A DNA stretch of 64,000 nucleotides from Heliopora coerulea (GCA_030142905.1 JASJOG010000295.1:62001-126000); one strand, 5' to 3'. Counted from the first letter of the stretch, positions 51,005 through 62,934 are shown. The notes: a model not told the origin generated them from the letters alone. Numbers and translations: made by a program.

Positions 51005-51258
51005 AGTGAAATAGGCAAGTCAAAAAGTTTTAAAACATGTTTACTGACGTTTCGTTGCCACGTGCTACATCTTCAGAGTGTAGGTTTACAGGGATGAGAA
51101 AAAACTATATATGTATATATATATATATATGAATCTATAATTACATATTGGAATAATTAGACGGCTAACCAATAGAAAGCTGGGAGACGCGACAGGAAGT
51201 GACACGCATACGGAAGAGGAAAGCATTAGAATAGAGAAAGAGGAGTGGAAGAGATATT

Positions 51259-52254
51259 TTAGTTGAGAGACGGTTTGTATTTAGAAATAAGTAAACTCTC
51301 ACGAATGAGGAATTCAAAGTTAGAGGAAGACCTGCAGGAAGAAATAATGGAAAAATCGTTGGGAGAAATGGCGTGATTAGTCTGGCGAGTATGAACCTGG
51401 ATACTTGAAGTAGGAAACGGAGTGGTTGCTCGTTTTTTACCCGTCAAAGGCGAAACCCCCATGTGTTCTGAGATACGCGTGTGTAAGTGGCGCCTTGTTT
51501 GGCCCAAATACAATGCTCCACAGCATTGACACGTATATTTGTAGACAACACGCGATCTCATTAACATGGGGGTCCGGTCCTTAAAAGGGAAGAAACCAGA
51601 CAATCGTCTTCCAGACTGAAAAATAAAACGCAAAGTAACTTGTGGGAAAGCAGATGAACATAGTTTAGAGACCTGTGTTCGGATCTGTAGAGCATGTGAT
51701 CCTGTGAAAGGAAGCTTAAAATAGATGATATTTTTCGGAGGAGAATCAGAATCTTTTGTGGGGGGACAAAACAGACGATCAAGAAAAAGACGGATGCAGC
51801 GATCAATAAAAATCTCAGGATAACCATTCCTAAGCAAGAATTTCTTAAGTTTAAGAACTTCATCGTGAAAGTGGTGAAAGGAAAAGCATATTTTAAAGTA
51901 GCGATCAAGTAGAGTATAGACGAGACCACGTTTATACGATAACGGAACAAAACTATCAAAACTAGTGAACAAACCGGTAAAAGTAGGTTTCCGATAAACC
52001 GAAGTGGAAAAATCATCAGAACGATCAATCAAAGTGTCCAAAAAAGGAAGTGTAGAATCAATTTCTAACTCACAAGTAAACGTAATGTTCGGATGCTGTG
52101 AGTTGAGATAATCTAGAAAAGGACGAACATGATTACGAGAGCGAAAAACAACAAAATAATCGTCAATATAACGACGAAAGAAAAGATGTTTAAATTCTAG
52201 AAGGCAGTTGGTTAACCAACTAGTTAGAAATTGAGTTAGAAATTGATTCTTCAC
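51259..52254 (-). CDS. Penelope-like RT C-terminal part plus GIY-YIG endonuclease (left copy)
   Basis: 331 open codons, truncated at the N-terminus. RRYIDDYFVVF is the RT catalytic box with the Asp pair. It is followed by FLDTLIDRSDDFSTSVYRKP and the thumb region, then the GIY-YIG domain (VVYKYTCQCCGALYLGQTRR, HLHTRISEH). It ends ESLLISKYKPSLN, the usual Penelope-like C-terminus. The frame is open throughout, so the copy is young, but the RT fingers and palm N-terminal part are missing. It cannot encode a complete reverse transcriptase. Confidence 0.88.
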   Translation of the reverse strand: MKNQFLTQFLTSWLTNCLLEFKHLFFRRYIDDYFVVFRSRNHVRPFLDYLNSQHPNITFTCELEIDSTLPFLDTLIDRSDDFSTSVYRKPTFTGLFTSFDSFVPLSYKRGLVYTLLDRYFKICFSFHHFHDEVLKLKKFLLRNGYPEIFIDRCIRLFLDRLFCPPTKDSDSPPKNIIYFKLPFTGSHALQIRTQVSKLCSSAFPQVTLRFIFQSGRRLSGFFPFKDRTPMLMRSRVVYKYTCQCCGALYLGQTRRHLHTRISEHMGVSPLTGKKRATTPFPTSSIQVHTRQTNHAISPNDFSIISSCRSSSNFEFLIRESLLISKYKPSLN

Positions 52255-52262
52255 TTCCTTTA

Positions 52263-53045
52263 TTGGACACTTTGATTGATCGTTCTGATGATTTTTCCAC
52301 TTCGGTTTATCGGAAACCTACTTTTACCGGTTTGTTCACTAGTTTTGATAGTTTTGTTCCGTTATCGTATAAACGTGGTCTCGTCTATACTCTACTTGAT
52401 CGCTACTTTAAAATATGCTTTTCCTTTCACCACTTTCACGATGAAGTTCTTAAACTTAAGAAATTCTTGCTTAGGAATGGTTATCCTGAGATTTTTATTG
52501 ATCGCTGCATCCGTCTTTTTCTTGATCGTCTGTTTTGTCCCCCCACAAAAGATTCTGATTCTCCTCCGAAAAATATCATCTATTTTAAGCTTCCTTTCAC
52601 AGGATCACATGCTCTACAGATCCGAACACAGGTCTCTAAACTATGTTCATCTGCTTTCCCACAAGTTACTTTGCGTTTTATTTTTCAGTCTGGAAGACGA
52701 TTGTCTGGTTTCTTCCCTTTTAAGGACCGGACCCCCATGTTAATGAGATCGCGTGTTGTCTACAAATATACGTGTCAATGCTGTGGAGCATTGTATTTGG
52801 GCCAAACAAGGCGCCACTTACACACGCGTATCTCAGAACACATGGGGGTTTCGCCTTTGACGGGTAAGAAACGAACAACCACTCCGTTTCCTACTTCAAG
52901 TATCCAGGTTCATACTCGCCAGACTAATCACGCCATTTCTCCCAACGATTTTTCCATTATTTCTTCCTGCAGGTCTTCCTCTAACTTTGAATTCCTCATT
53001 CGTGAGAGTTTACTTATTTCTAAATACAAACCGTCTCTCAACTAA
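52263..53045 (+). CDS. Penelope-like GIY-YIG part (right copy)
   Basis: 260 open codons, essentially identical to the last 260 of the left copy (one Ala/Thr difference seen in GKKRATTP versus GKKRTTTP). It starts inside the RT at the word DTLIDRSDD, after the catalytic Asp pair, so it carries only the thumb and endonuclease. It is the mirror partner of 51259-52042. Confidence 0.88.
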   Translation: MDTLIDRSDDFSTSVYRKPTFTGLFTSFDSFVPLSYKRGLVYTLLDRYFKICFSFHHFHDEVLKLKKFLLRNGYPEIFIDRCIRLFLDRLFCPPTKDSDSPPKNIIYFKLPFTGSHALQIRTQVSKLCSSAFPQVTLRFIFQSGRRLSGFFPFKDRTPMLMRSRVVYKYTCQCCGALYLGQTRRHLHTRISEHMGVSPLTGKKRTTTPFPTSSIQVHTRQTNHAISPNDFSIISSCRSSSNFEFLIRESLLISKYKPSLN

Positions 53046-53338
53046 AATATCTCTTCCACTCCTCTTTCTCTATTCTAATGCTTTCCTCTTCCGTATGCGT
53101 GTCACTTCCTGTCGCGTCTCCCAGCTTTCTATTGGTTAGCCGTCTAATTATTCCAATATGTAATTATAAATTCATATATATAGTTTTTTCTCATCCCAGT
53201 AAATCTACACTCTGAAGATGCTGCACGTGGCAACGAAACGTCAGTAAATATGTTTTAAAACTTTTTGACTTGCCTATTTCACTATGGCGATACACTTAAG
53301 AATTCTGAGCTGGGCTCTGATCTTTTTATTACGATTAC

Positions 53339-54181
53339 ATTTCGTTTCTTTCGATTCGGTTCTTTCCTTCTTTAAAAGCACACGAAAATCGTGTTTTGAA
53401 ATTATTCTCTTGACATTGTCCATCCAACTGTAACTTACTTTGATTGTATTTCTGGTGAAGATTCTATGTAGGGTGGTAGATTTGAAGTGGCGGTGGATTA
53501 GGTTAAGAAATTTACGTCCAACGTTCGTGTTTACGTTTTTAGATTAAGGTGGGTTAAACCATATGATATTCCTTTTCCTCTTTCGTTGTGTTGATGGTGT
53601 ATGCTGTAGGGTGTTCAAAGTGCAGGTTCGAAGTGCAGGTTGTCATCAAAGTGGCTGCGTTCTAGTGCGTCTTCGTAGATAGGAGGTGCAGTATTGAATG
53701 ATCGAATCATATCCTTATAAATTATTACCCAGTGTTCTTCTTATTGCCTGTTAGGTGTTGAAGTACTGATACTTGGTGATGTTCCACAGTGGATGACAGG
53801 CTGTTCTGAGGTACCACCATTCGGTTTTCCAAAACGGTTCAGCATTAATTTTCTGCATGGTTGCCAGGAAAAATGCTGGTGCCGGCCAACTGTTTCTACC
53901 TGTGACATGTGTATCAAAATGCGCATGTCAGCAGTGAAGATGGCATGAAAGAGTTGCTTTTTTCAGCAGTTAAGGACTCCCATGGATTTGGAAATATTTA
54001 ACATTATTTAAAGAATCCACTGCATTCATACGTACTATTTAGTTCCAGTTTGCACTTATCAGTGTACTACCTTAGATTAAGTCAAAAGAAAATGCTGAAT
54101 GCAACCTGAACACAATTTTTAATTTTTTAATGAAACTAGTGTCTCAAATAGTTGCAATGCTTCAGTTTCATTTGCTGGAGA
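53339..54181. other. Spacer without recognised gene
   Basis: No supported feature. Some frames open for about 60 codons without recognisable content. Confidence 0.4.
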
Positions 54182-54600
54182 TTATAGTTCAAGTTCTTCC
54201 ATGACATGAGTAAAGTACTCTGTGTAAACATCTTTTTCAATTTCGCAATGGGGAACCATTTCCCGTATTTTGGCACCAGTTAAAGGTACAAGGCGGTCAT
54301 GCTCATCAACATATTCTGGCAACCAGCATAAAATGCCAGGAATACCTGATATTGTGTCAAAATGGCACTTTCTAATGTAGTGGCTATTCCATTGATCTTT
54401 TACTTTGTCAAGATCATTTTGCAGCATGTTTGAAAGACAAAACCATAGGCATTGCATATGAAATTCATTTCCCACAATCAGAACATTTGATGTTACCATG
54501 TCCTTAAACGAATCCATCCACCAACCAGCACGGTTAGGTCTGAGGAAAGACCACCAGCCTTCAATAGCAACGTTCCTATAGCGACGTTCCCATAGAAACG
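54182..54600 (-). pseudogene. Fragment of an integrase-core transposon protein
   Basis: About 135 codons on the minus strand: AIEGWWSFLRPNRAGWWMDS, FHMQCLWFCLSNMLQNDLDK, VKDQWNSHYIRKC and SGIPGILCWLPEYVDEHDRL. This pattern is that of the C-terminal half of the integrase-core proteins common in cnidarian and fish genomes (Ginger-like, as I recall). It is a 5'-truncated remnant; upstream sequence turns into a simple tandem repeat. Assignment by eye. Confidence 0.55.
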
Positions 54601-54690
54601 CCTTATAAAATTGCAGCAACACCATATAAAATTGCAGCAACACAATATAAAATTGCAGCCACATAATATGAAATTGTAGCAACGGTTGCA
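54600..54690. repeat. Short tandem repeat, ~21-24 bp unit
   Basis: About four units of TATAAAATTGCAGCAACAC with variants. They are read as VLLQFY-type repeats in one minus-strand frame, which is an artefact. Confidence 0.85.
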
Positions 54691-54819
54691 GCAACACCAT
54701 GTAAAGTATAAGACGCTGCAAATTTGTTAAAAATAACAGTATAAAACGTGTACATTTGCAGCAATTCGACATAACTCTGTATAAAATTGAAGCAACTCTG
54801 TTTTTGCAGCATGTCCCTT

Positions 54820-55235
54820 ATGGGCTTTCGTAGAATATTCATCGGTTAATGCTTGCCAAGTTATAACTCAAAAATACTCCAAAGTTTAATTTTTATTCCA
54901 TTCTACAATAATATTGATATCACTTTACCTCGGATATAGCTTATTTGCGTTATTAAAGAGTTTGCATGATCTACTATTATAGAACAGTATGCCAATTCTA
55001 CCGGTTAAAGAACTTTATCCGAATTATTTTGAGCACTTAAACATGATGTACGAACTAAGGGAAGATTTCACATTCACTTATAATGGCGACTTCCGTTCTT
55101 TATTAGCTCAGCTGACGGTTTTTCGCTCGTATTTTAAAAGCTCCACAAGAATCATACACATTACACAGTTTAGTCATGTTATACTCTGGAAATATACCAA
55201 AAATCGAGTGAGTTGGTAAAGTTGGAGCGGGACGA
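54820..55235. repeat. Dispersed repeat, copy 1
   Basis: The segment shares long stretches with 56755-57130 in direct orientation, such as CCAATTCTACCGGT, AATGGCGACTTC and CAGTTTTTCGCTC-type words, at perhaps 75 percent identity by eye. An unclassified interspersed repeat. Confidence 0.65.
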
Positions 55236-55606
55236 TTGGTTTAGTTCACATGGAAAGACTCACGTGTTTTGTCGTATTTGATTCCTAATGTAAACAAACG
55301 AGGACTCAGATTATTCGTGTTTATTGCCATGCTTAACTCTTAAAGCGAATAAGCCCTTGAGTTTGAAGTTTTCGTGTAGCTGAACAGCACCTAAAAGTGA
55401 TACTTCAAGCGCAATCTAATAAATATTGGTGTTTGGTAGTAATTGATTTGACTTAATGTGATGTAAACAATGAAGGAGCGTGCTACGAGACTGTTGCTAA
55501 TTTAACAGGAAGGACGCGAACGAAAAGTTGTCCTCGCTGTGGAGTATTTACACAAATATTCCTATTTTGAACGTCAAGTAATTATATCAAATTATTTATA
55601 AACGTG

Positions 55607-56164
55607 CAGGGCCGGCTCTAGGAGGTGTGGGGCCCCAATGAAAACAATAGGGCGCGGCCCCTAAAACATTGTGTTTATGACGATAATCCAAGGAAAGTGT
55701 ATTTTAAAAATATTTATTTTATTAATATCAGCTAAAATATATCTTACATGCACAAATATCATGAAGATTGTATTTAAAAGTAAATACAAGTAATATAAGA
55801 AAAGATTTGTGTAAATCTAAAATCACCATCAATGGTTCACAATACATCAAAAAGACACTACTGTACTCACACTAAATGGCAACACTTGTTTTCACTGTCT
55901 AGGACCCATGTAGTTGTAGGAAATGTCAATATAACAGTTTAACTGTTTCTTCACTTGCTACATGCTCCTTCGCCTCCCACGTGGCATGTACAACAGCATG
56001 GGTAAGAGTGCACCCCTACTTGACCCCAGTGGTGTTCCAACTCACTGAGGTGCTGTATCGTGGCGCCCTCTAATTAATATGTGTAATGTTACTACCACCG
56101 CGGCCCCCCCAGGCGTGGGGCACAATTTGGTGAAATCGGTTAAATTGGCCTAAAGCCGGCCCTG
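55607..56164. mobile_element. hAT-type MITE (CAGGGCCGGC ends)
   Basis: 558 bp with ends CAGGGCCGGCTCTAGG and CCTAAAGCCGGCCCTG. Target duplication TAAACGTG (55599-55606) and TGAACGTG (56165-56172), seven of eight matching. Non-coding. Confidence 0.9.
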
Positions 56165-56754
56165 TGAACGTGCAAGTATGGGAATTTTAAAACTTGGATC
56201 TTTAATAGGTTGCATCTGACTCTGACGTCACTATCCTACTAGCACCCCTTAACGTGACAGTAACATTGACTGATTGAATTTCACATTAGTCTTCCGATGT
56301 TAAAGAATGACTGATAAGGACTTCTAATCACATATTTTACTCAGCAAAGATTCGGAAATCAAGATTTTTTGAGTACGAGCTCATAAAGAAGCACAATCAC
56401 ACAAATAAGTGTTAACGCACCGTCTGTTCACATTAGGAGTCAATCACTGAAAAACACCTACAGTTAGGTCGCCCACTATTATTGAAAAAATTCAAGGACG
56501 ACTACGAAATTTGGACCACTGTTTTATCACATTCGGAAGCTTTAAATGTGAAAATTTCGGATCAGTCCGACCTATCCCACAGACCAATTTTACCCCTTGA
56601 AAACAAGGATCTACCAAAAGTTGACATAATTTAGACCCCTATTTTGAGGATGCCCTTTGTTTTACCATGTTATCACAACTAGAGTATATAGTTCTGTGTC
56701 CTGTCATTTTGTATGCGTATTTTGGACGTTGCCATGGTAATACTTACCGAGTTA

Positions 56755-57130
56755 TTGTTACTCATAAATGCTCCATAATTGAATTTCGGCCATTCTGGCA
56801 TAATATTGACGTTACTCCTTCTTGAACATCATCGATTACGAAGTTTATGTGACTTATTCTTTTAAAAGAACAATACCAATTCTACCGGTGAAAAAATTTT
56901 GGTCGGAATATGTTGAGTACTTAACGAAATAATCAAGCACGAACTATGCGAAAATTTCAGATTCGCTTAAAATGGCGACTTCTGCTCTTTATCAGCTGAC
57001 AGTTTTTCGCTCACATTTTAAAGTATACTCAATACCATCCGGTAAAAATCCATATGCAGTTTAATATATTATCATCTGTAAATGCACCAAAAATCAGCTC
57101 AGTCTGCAAAGTTGGATTGTATTTCTGGTA
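56755..57130. repeat. Dispersed repeat, copy 2
   Basis: Partner of 54820-55235. Contains no open frame of note. Confidence 0.6.
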
Positions 57131-57622
57131 AGCAGCGGCGTATATAACAATTTCTGGAGGTGGGGGCGAGATTTGAAAGATTTCCGACAAAAGTTAACCT
57201 AAATTGGGTTACCTGAACAAACGGCCAAAGCATTTTTAGTAGTCATTTAGAGTTAAGAATTAGTAACAGCAGTCTAGTCTTGGCTGTAGTACGCGGACAC
57301 AGCGGCGCCAACTACCATTACTGACTGGCTTCTTTTCAGAACACAAAATGTTACCAACAATTTTATAGGCTATTTTGATTACACGATTTTTTTGTCTGTA
57401 CTACCGCATTTGCAATTGACTGTGCAATGTGCGTTAATTAACGCGATTTCAAAATTAAAACGTTGAAATTTATAGGACGAAACTTTGACGTTGCTATGAG
57501 CAGACTTCACGTTGTTAGGCGCCTGTCAACACGAACCGCGAAGAATGAATCTTCTCACGCTAATTTGTAGGCAGACGGTTGCCATATTTCAAAAGAAAAC
57601 GTTCGGCTTTCTGCATTCGGTT

Positions 57623-57812
57623 CAGTGGTGTAACGGACTATGGTCAGGGTTAGAACAACTTCTAAGGGTCCCTGTCCTCTAAGAGGCTCATGATGAATGG
57701 GTAAAGACAATTGAGATTGAACTCTTAAAATATATGTCTATACTAAGGCGAATGGCGGGCCTCCCCGAACGAAAATCTCCTAAGGGCCCCTAGTAGTTCC
57801 ATTACGCCACTG
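57623..57812. mobile_element. Short hAT-type MITE
   Basis: 190 bp. Starts CAGTGGTGTAACGGAC and ends TTCCATTACGCCACTG, with a perfect 8-bp duplication ATTCGGTT on both sides (57615-57622, 57813-57820). Confidence 0.92.
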
Positions 57813-57820
57813 ATTCGGTT

Positions 57821-59604
57821 TAGGTTAAAGATGTTTAAATTTGTTTCAAATTTTCATTTACCGCAATTTAGTATCATTTTTATGTTCTACAAATGTCCAA
57901 TTTTTGACGTTTCTAGTCCTGAAGGTTTTATGACTTCTCAGCAAACGAAATATAGTAAGGTATCCTCCCTCAAATTTTCCGACAAGGTTAGCGATACTGA
58001 AATCCTGCTATGCATTCAGTACCTTAACGCCTAAAAAAAGTTGAACAATAGCTGGAGCAGTTGCGTAGGAAGCTAGTTGAACTTAGGGGGTCCGGGAACA
58101 AAACTTTAGCCCAGGGTGGGCCATTTATAATTAATTTATAATTTAATTGCTTCACCGTCATAGTACAAAGCAGTAATTAAGTAAGTACAATAAAATATAT
58201 ATAAATAAACAATATATAAACAAACATTACTAAGACTAGAGGACGGTAGGGTAACCGCAACAGCGTAAGCCAATTACTGCGGGCCCAGATTTATAAAACT
58301 ATATAACAAGCTCATGCATTATATTAATTAATAAAACCTAAAAACAACAAGTAATTGGATATTTAAGACTGCGCGTTATATTACATTTACAACAAATGGG
58401 TGTTTTTTCGTAGATGTTTTCATCGTCTATATTGCTGAAAATACTGGGACAAAACTTGCAATTTTACATCTATGGTAAAGCACATTTCGCGCTTAGTAGA
58501 AAAGAATGTTGCAGTGGATTAGTAATTTATAACTTAAAAGGCTAAACACAATTACAAAATGTCGTGGCTTTTCAACCCTTAGTGGGTACGTTACTGGTAC
58601 ATACGTACAATGTAACACAGTTTATGGCTGGGCTAGGTATGAGTAATAGTCCAAATAGTCAATAACAATGCATTCATAAACGACTGACTTGTGTAAAAAC
58701 TTTACAAGCTAAATCGGAACTATAATTGTCAAAAACTAGTGATTAAGAATAAAATAGGGATAAGGTAAGCGCAACTAACGATACAAATGTATCTAAAAGT
58801 GTAAATGTTATTGGTACACGAACACTAACACAACAATAAACTCTACATATTATTTTTACAGCTACTACAGTACACATAAACCTGGACTCTGATTTATTGG
58901 TCTTGTAACTATATTCCTTAAATTTAGATTAGATAATTGGAACTCAGCTGGGAAATGATGCACTTTCTGGTTAAAACTGCAACAAATTTCTTGAAAAAGC
59001 CTGGATATCAGGACTTTTCTACAGTCAATTAGAGGAATTAGGTGACTAACTTCCAAAGCTTTGAAGTAAGTGGCCGATGGAAAATTTTTCAGTAGGGCAC
59101 GTTTCTACTATTTTTCTATAGCTTTCGAGAGACACTTCAGTAAACCATTACGAAAAACGGAACCGGCGCACTCAGTCATGGGACGAATGCAAGTAACATA
59201 AAAAGTTAAAAATTCCTTCGTCTTTTGCTTTCTTAAGTTGCCTAAGAAAATGCAGCCGGCTTTGACATCCTCTCACCTATCATGATGTTGATTTACCATT
59301 AGGCGTCCGTAGCGTCCGAACGCTTACAAAATTTACAACGAGGCCCGTGATTCAATAACTTTAGCAAAGTATGCCATAGTCGACCAATTCACCGCCGCAT
59401 GTAGTATCATAATGTATTCTTAAAATTGATCTCATGACATCGACATATCATTTAATTGATATTAGCCGTTTGTTCCTTGAATCCACCTCAGCTGTATCTG
59501 GAGTAAACAGAAAACACTGTCGACCATGACTTGACAGTAAGTTTAGTTTAAAGCTATAATCTTGAAATAGAGGAATGTTACCCAGTACCAAAAACTAAAA
59601 ACAT
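57821..59604. other. Intergenic DNA without recognised gene
   Basis: AT-rich, stop-dense. A GGGGGTCCGGG patch near 58090 could be one end of another hAT-type MITE, but no partner end is visible. Confidence 0.45.
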
Positions 59605-59882
59605 TTAAAATCCAGGAGGTCGAATTTTCATGTCGGCTTTCTTCAGAGAGTAATGGAAACCTTTCCACGTTGACCACTGAATACCCTGGCCTTCGCTCGT
59701 TCGCATTCGATAAGGAGCAATGATATGATAATAAATGCCGTTCAAGTTGGATTTGTGACACCAGCTATACCACCAAGCACCTACGTAATTCCTGGCACAC
59801 TGCCAAGGGGAAACGTAATTATCTCTGTCTTTGGTAGAAAACGCGAGTTGGTTGTGAGAAGCAAGGGAATCACCAGCATCAC
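59605..59882 (-). CDS. Fibrinogen-related protein, last exon
   Basis: On the minus strand the exon starts after the acceptor TTTCAG at 59883 and ends with TAA at 59605-59607. It encodes the C-terminal part of a fibrinogen-like domain: DAGDSLASHNQLAFSTKDRD (with the DxD-type Ca2+ site), WQCARNYVGAWWYSWCHKSN, LNGIYY, GIQWSTWKGFHYSLKKADMK and the closing IRPPGF. The last disulphide pair is present. Joined in phase to the exon at 62040-62419, it completes a ficolin/FREP-like domain, probably an extracellular pattern-recognition or adhesion protein. The intron between is about 2.2 kb and holds repeats. Confidence 0.93.
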
Positions 59883-62039
59883 CTGAAATAGATTATCAGC
59901 CTTCAGCTTCAAGTTCAACTTCATTTAATCTCGATTACATGAAGCTTATTAGGACTCCAGCAAATAAATGCTAATTTTTAAAGAAAGTTAAAATTAAAAT
60001 CAAAAATTTGAATCAAAAATTCTTGAGAAATGATATTTTGACAATCAGTGCGAGGGTTGTCCAATACTGTCGAACGTAGACGAGCCGTTCGACTCGTGGA
60101 ATTAGCTTTGTTAGCCATCGTTGAAAAAACTCTTGTCATGGGGAATGTCATTGACCACACTCATCTATCTCACTCTGCTCTTGAGATCTTTTTTCTTGAA
60201 AGATATTCTAAATAAGGTAACCCAGGACTTAAATCATGTCAAACTTGTCCACAATCGGAATCATAAAAGTAGCCATTCCCATTTCACAACAGCTGTTGTC
60301 AAGTTACCCATGAACTTACAGCCTCTTTTTCACTACAAAAAGACTTTCTTATTTCTGTCATTTCAAGAAAAATGTTTTTTATTAAAAAATATGCGTGATA
60401 TTAGCTGTAACAGATAGATATACCAAACTGATGAATAATGATTGAATGCCGTGGCAAACAAGAAACTCTTTTTTCCATTACGAGAGGGCCTGGAAACTAA
60501 CTTATTTATAATGCAACCACGATTCGAGGTTAGTTAGTGCATTCTTAATGATCCCTATCCATGTGTCAAGTTTTGTATCATTTATTAAAATGACTTCGAA
60601 TATAAACTGAATCAACAAATAAAGAAAAATACAGCATGATCGTTTTTCACGATACGTTATTTCATTTGCATATCTCTGTAAACGAAATATCTCGAGAGCC
60701 ATGCAAGACATAGATGATTAGTTGATCGCATCTTGAGTATCTATTTAACGAAGACATATTTAATTTTTGTTCCATATAAACTTTTAAATACTAAAAAATT
60801 TAACAAACAAATGGCGGAGAATCTGTACTTGTGTGTGTAAGAGAGAGGTGGTTAATTTTTCGAAACAAAAAGATCTGGCACGTTGCTATTCCTATGCCTG
60901 GAAACTAATTACGAGAAAAGCTAGTATTTCCTGGAAAACATAATCATCCTGACCTTAGGTAGAGTCTTCTGTTTTAATAATTTGCAAGGTATAATCGTTT
61001 CGCTGTTCACACAACAACATCTTTGGAGATTAAACTGACGTTTTGACAGTTGCCAGTGGTCCCGCTAGAATTTTTTTTTGAGGTGGTAAAATCCGTATAC
61101 TTTACGTTATTTGTGACGACACATTTGTAGGGGAGTCCGGGAGCATGCTCCCCACAAAATGTTTGAATTTTAGGTCCCTGAAATGGCGTTTCCTGCATTC
61201 TGAGGGAAGTCGGGAGCAAAATATAAAGGTCTTCAATCACATTTTAAATCATCATCGGATTTGGACGGACCTAAAATCCTACTCTGGAATACATTAGGAG
61301 GCCGCCACCCCCGCTCCCTTATGCCGGCGCCACCGACAGTCACCCAAGTTTAAAATTTCAAAGATATGGTATTGACCAATGAGGCTGAGAGATTAAAATA
61401 AGTGGAAAGAATACAGGACCTACGATAGCACAGAACAAATAGATAGAATTGATAATCAAAAAAAAAAACGATAGAGTTACCGGAACCTGTATTAGCATTC
61501 AAATTAAAAGGGTCTGAGCTTGCTAATTAAACAGCATTCATGTAAACGTAGCTAAATTTTAAAGGAGCACGAATAAATTATTTTGAGGACATCGATTAAA
61601 ACAGGATGTCCTACGTAATTGTTGTACTACAACTGCGTCAAAGGTTTGCGCGTTCGTTACCAGCTAATGGCAACTACACGATGTTGTCTGAGACTCATGT
61701 GTGGAGGTGCCTACAAGTCCCAATGACATACGGAACACAACAGCTTAAACACTTAAAAAATTTATAAAATACTCATTAATAATTCACGAAGAAAAATAAT
61801 TAACGAGTTTCGAGTTATTTAGAAATCGGAGGAAGAACACTTAACAAGTGTTTGAAATTACTTCTCGAAAGAACCAGAATTTTAGGCAGAAATCCAGCCG
61901 AAAGTTAGCAAACTTCAGCTGTAATCTTCCTCCGATTTCTAAATACTGATTAATTATGGATTTCTTTTGTTCCAGCTTTATGAAATATTTATTTCTGAAA
62001 TATTTATGAGTTTGAGAAAGTAAGTCAAAAGACACTCAC
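59883..62039 (-). other. Intron of the fibrinogen-related gene
   Basis: Bounded by the donor GTGAGTG (62039 side) and acceptor TTTCAG (59883 side) on the minus strand. It contains AT-rich unique sequence and one hAT-like MITE (61054-61335). A 22-24 bp inverted pair around AAATCGGAGGAAGA occurs near 61826 and 61929. Confidence 0.8.
61054..61335. mobile_element. Possible hAT-type MITE in the intron
   Basis: Starts CAGTGGTCCCGCTAG and ends GCCGGCGCCACCG. The ends pair only in part. The flanking 8-mers ACAGTTGC and ACAGTCAC match at six of eight positions. An old, eroded element is likely. Confidence 0.5.
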
Positions 62040-62419
62040 CAGAATAATCTCCAACAGTTAATCTGTAATAGTCTGATTCATTCGCGATAGCGAATTTGTT
62101 GTACACAGCATAACTTGTCTCCTTTTCAAAATCTTCCAAATCAACTCTCAAAACATTTAGACCACTTTTTGACAATCGATGTATTTTGTCCAGACCAAGC
62201 CAGAACTCGCCATTGAGATCACCAAATCCTTTTCTGTACTCAGACCATACGCGATAGAAATCTACACTTCCGTCTAATCGTCTTTGAAGGACAGTCCATC
62301 CACCTCCTGCGGTAGTCATATCACATCTGACCTGGAATACGCCCTGACTATCGGGGTTGATAGTGTAGATGCCATCTTCTCTTAATCCACAATTGTACCA
62401 GTCAGCACAATTTTTGGGA
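62040..62419 (-). CDS. Fibrinogen-related protein, internal exon
   Basis: 380 bp on the minus strand between the acceptor TGCTTTCTTATAG and the donor G|GTGAGTG. It encodes the N-terminal two thirds of a fibrinogen-like domain: NCADWYNCGLREDGIYTINP, VRCDMTTAGGGWTVLQRRLD, WSEYRKGFGDLNGEFWLGLD, VLRVDLEDFEKETSYAVYNK and ESDYYRLTVGDYSG. The conserved Cys pair and the GGGWTVLQRR hallmark are intact. The exon boundary falls in the YSG/DAGDS word, and phase matches the exon at 59605-59882. Earlier exons (signal peptide, any coiled-coil or collagen part) must lie beyond 62419 and are not identifiable here. Confidence 0.93.
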
Positions 62420-62934
62420 CTATAAGAAAGCATTGGGATTTAAAAAAACACATGTACAGTATATCGGGCTTAGAATCAGGTGTTTATCTCTTTGTGTTTT
62501 GGGTCACACTTGCAGTGGAAGAACCAGTCTTAATCTTATATTCCCAGACTTTTTATTAATTCATGAGAATTGTCCTACCACAGAAATGTCTTACGTGAGT
62601 CGACCCAAAACCCTCGTAAAGAACTAGGCAGGGGACTTGACCTGTCCATTTTAATTTTTTTCCAGTTCAAGAACGTGGAAAAAAAATCGTAGAAGTCCAT
62701 GGACTTGAAGAAAGACAATTCAGTTCCTCTCCCAGTATATAAATGAGACCAACATCTGTTCTTAACTCTTTCCTGTTGGCAACTCTACCCTTGACGAGTA
62801 AAATAGTCTGGCGTTAGCGAAAATACAGTAATAGAAGTCTTATGTCGCCGGGAAAGAGTTCATTTTCATGGTTTCAATGTATGTAAAATAGTTTAATACC
62901 TGATTCGATTCGTTGCGTTTCGAACTTCAAATTA
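62420..62934. other. Upstream intron or flank of the fibrinogen-related gene
   Basis: No further exon recognised. Confidence 0.4.

Larger units (their letters stand above)
50950..53338. mobile_element. Two Penelope-like 3' halves in head-to-head inverted arrangement
   Basis: The arms 50950-52042 and 52262-53338 are near-identical inverted copies about 1.1 kb long, with a 219-bp spacer. They differ mainly by a longer TA tract in the left arm near 51110. Both arms end outwards with the same ~90-bp terminus (ACTTTTTGACTTGCCTATTT...) and contain a hammerhead-like CTGAAGATG...CGAAACGTC motif. Head-to-head partial copies are a known insertion product of Penelope-like elements. Confidence 0.9.

Noticed and set aside
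51561..52743. 155-codon frames in both arms of the Penelope palindrome
   Set aside because: Identical shadow frames of the RT/endonuclease coding sequence in an alternate frame.
54602..54842. Frame with YGVAAILYCVAAILY-type repeats
   Set aside because: Translation of the short tandem repeat upstream of the integrase-core fragment.
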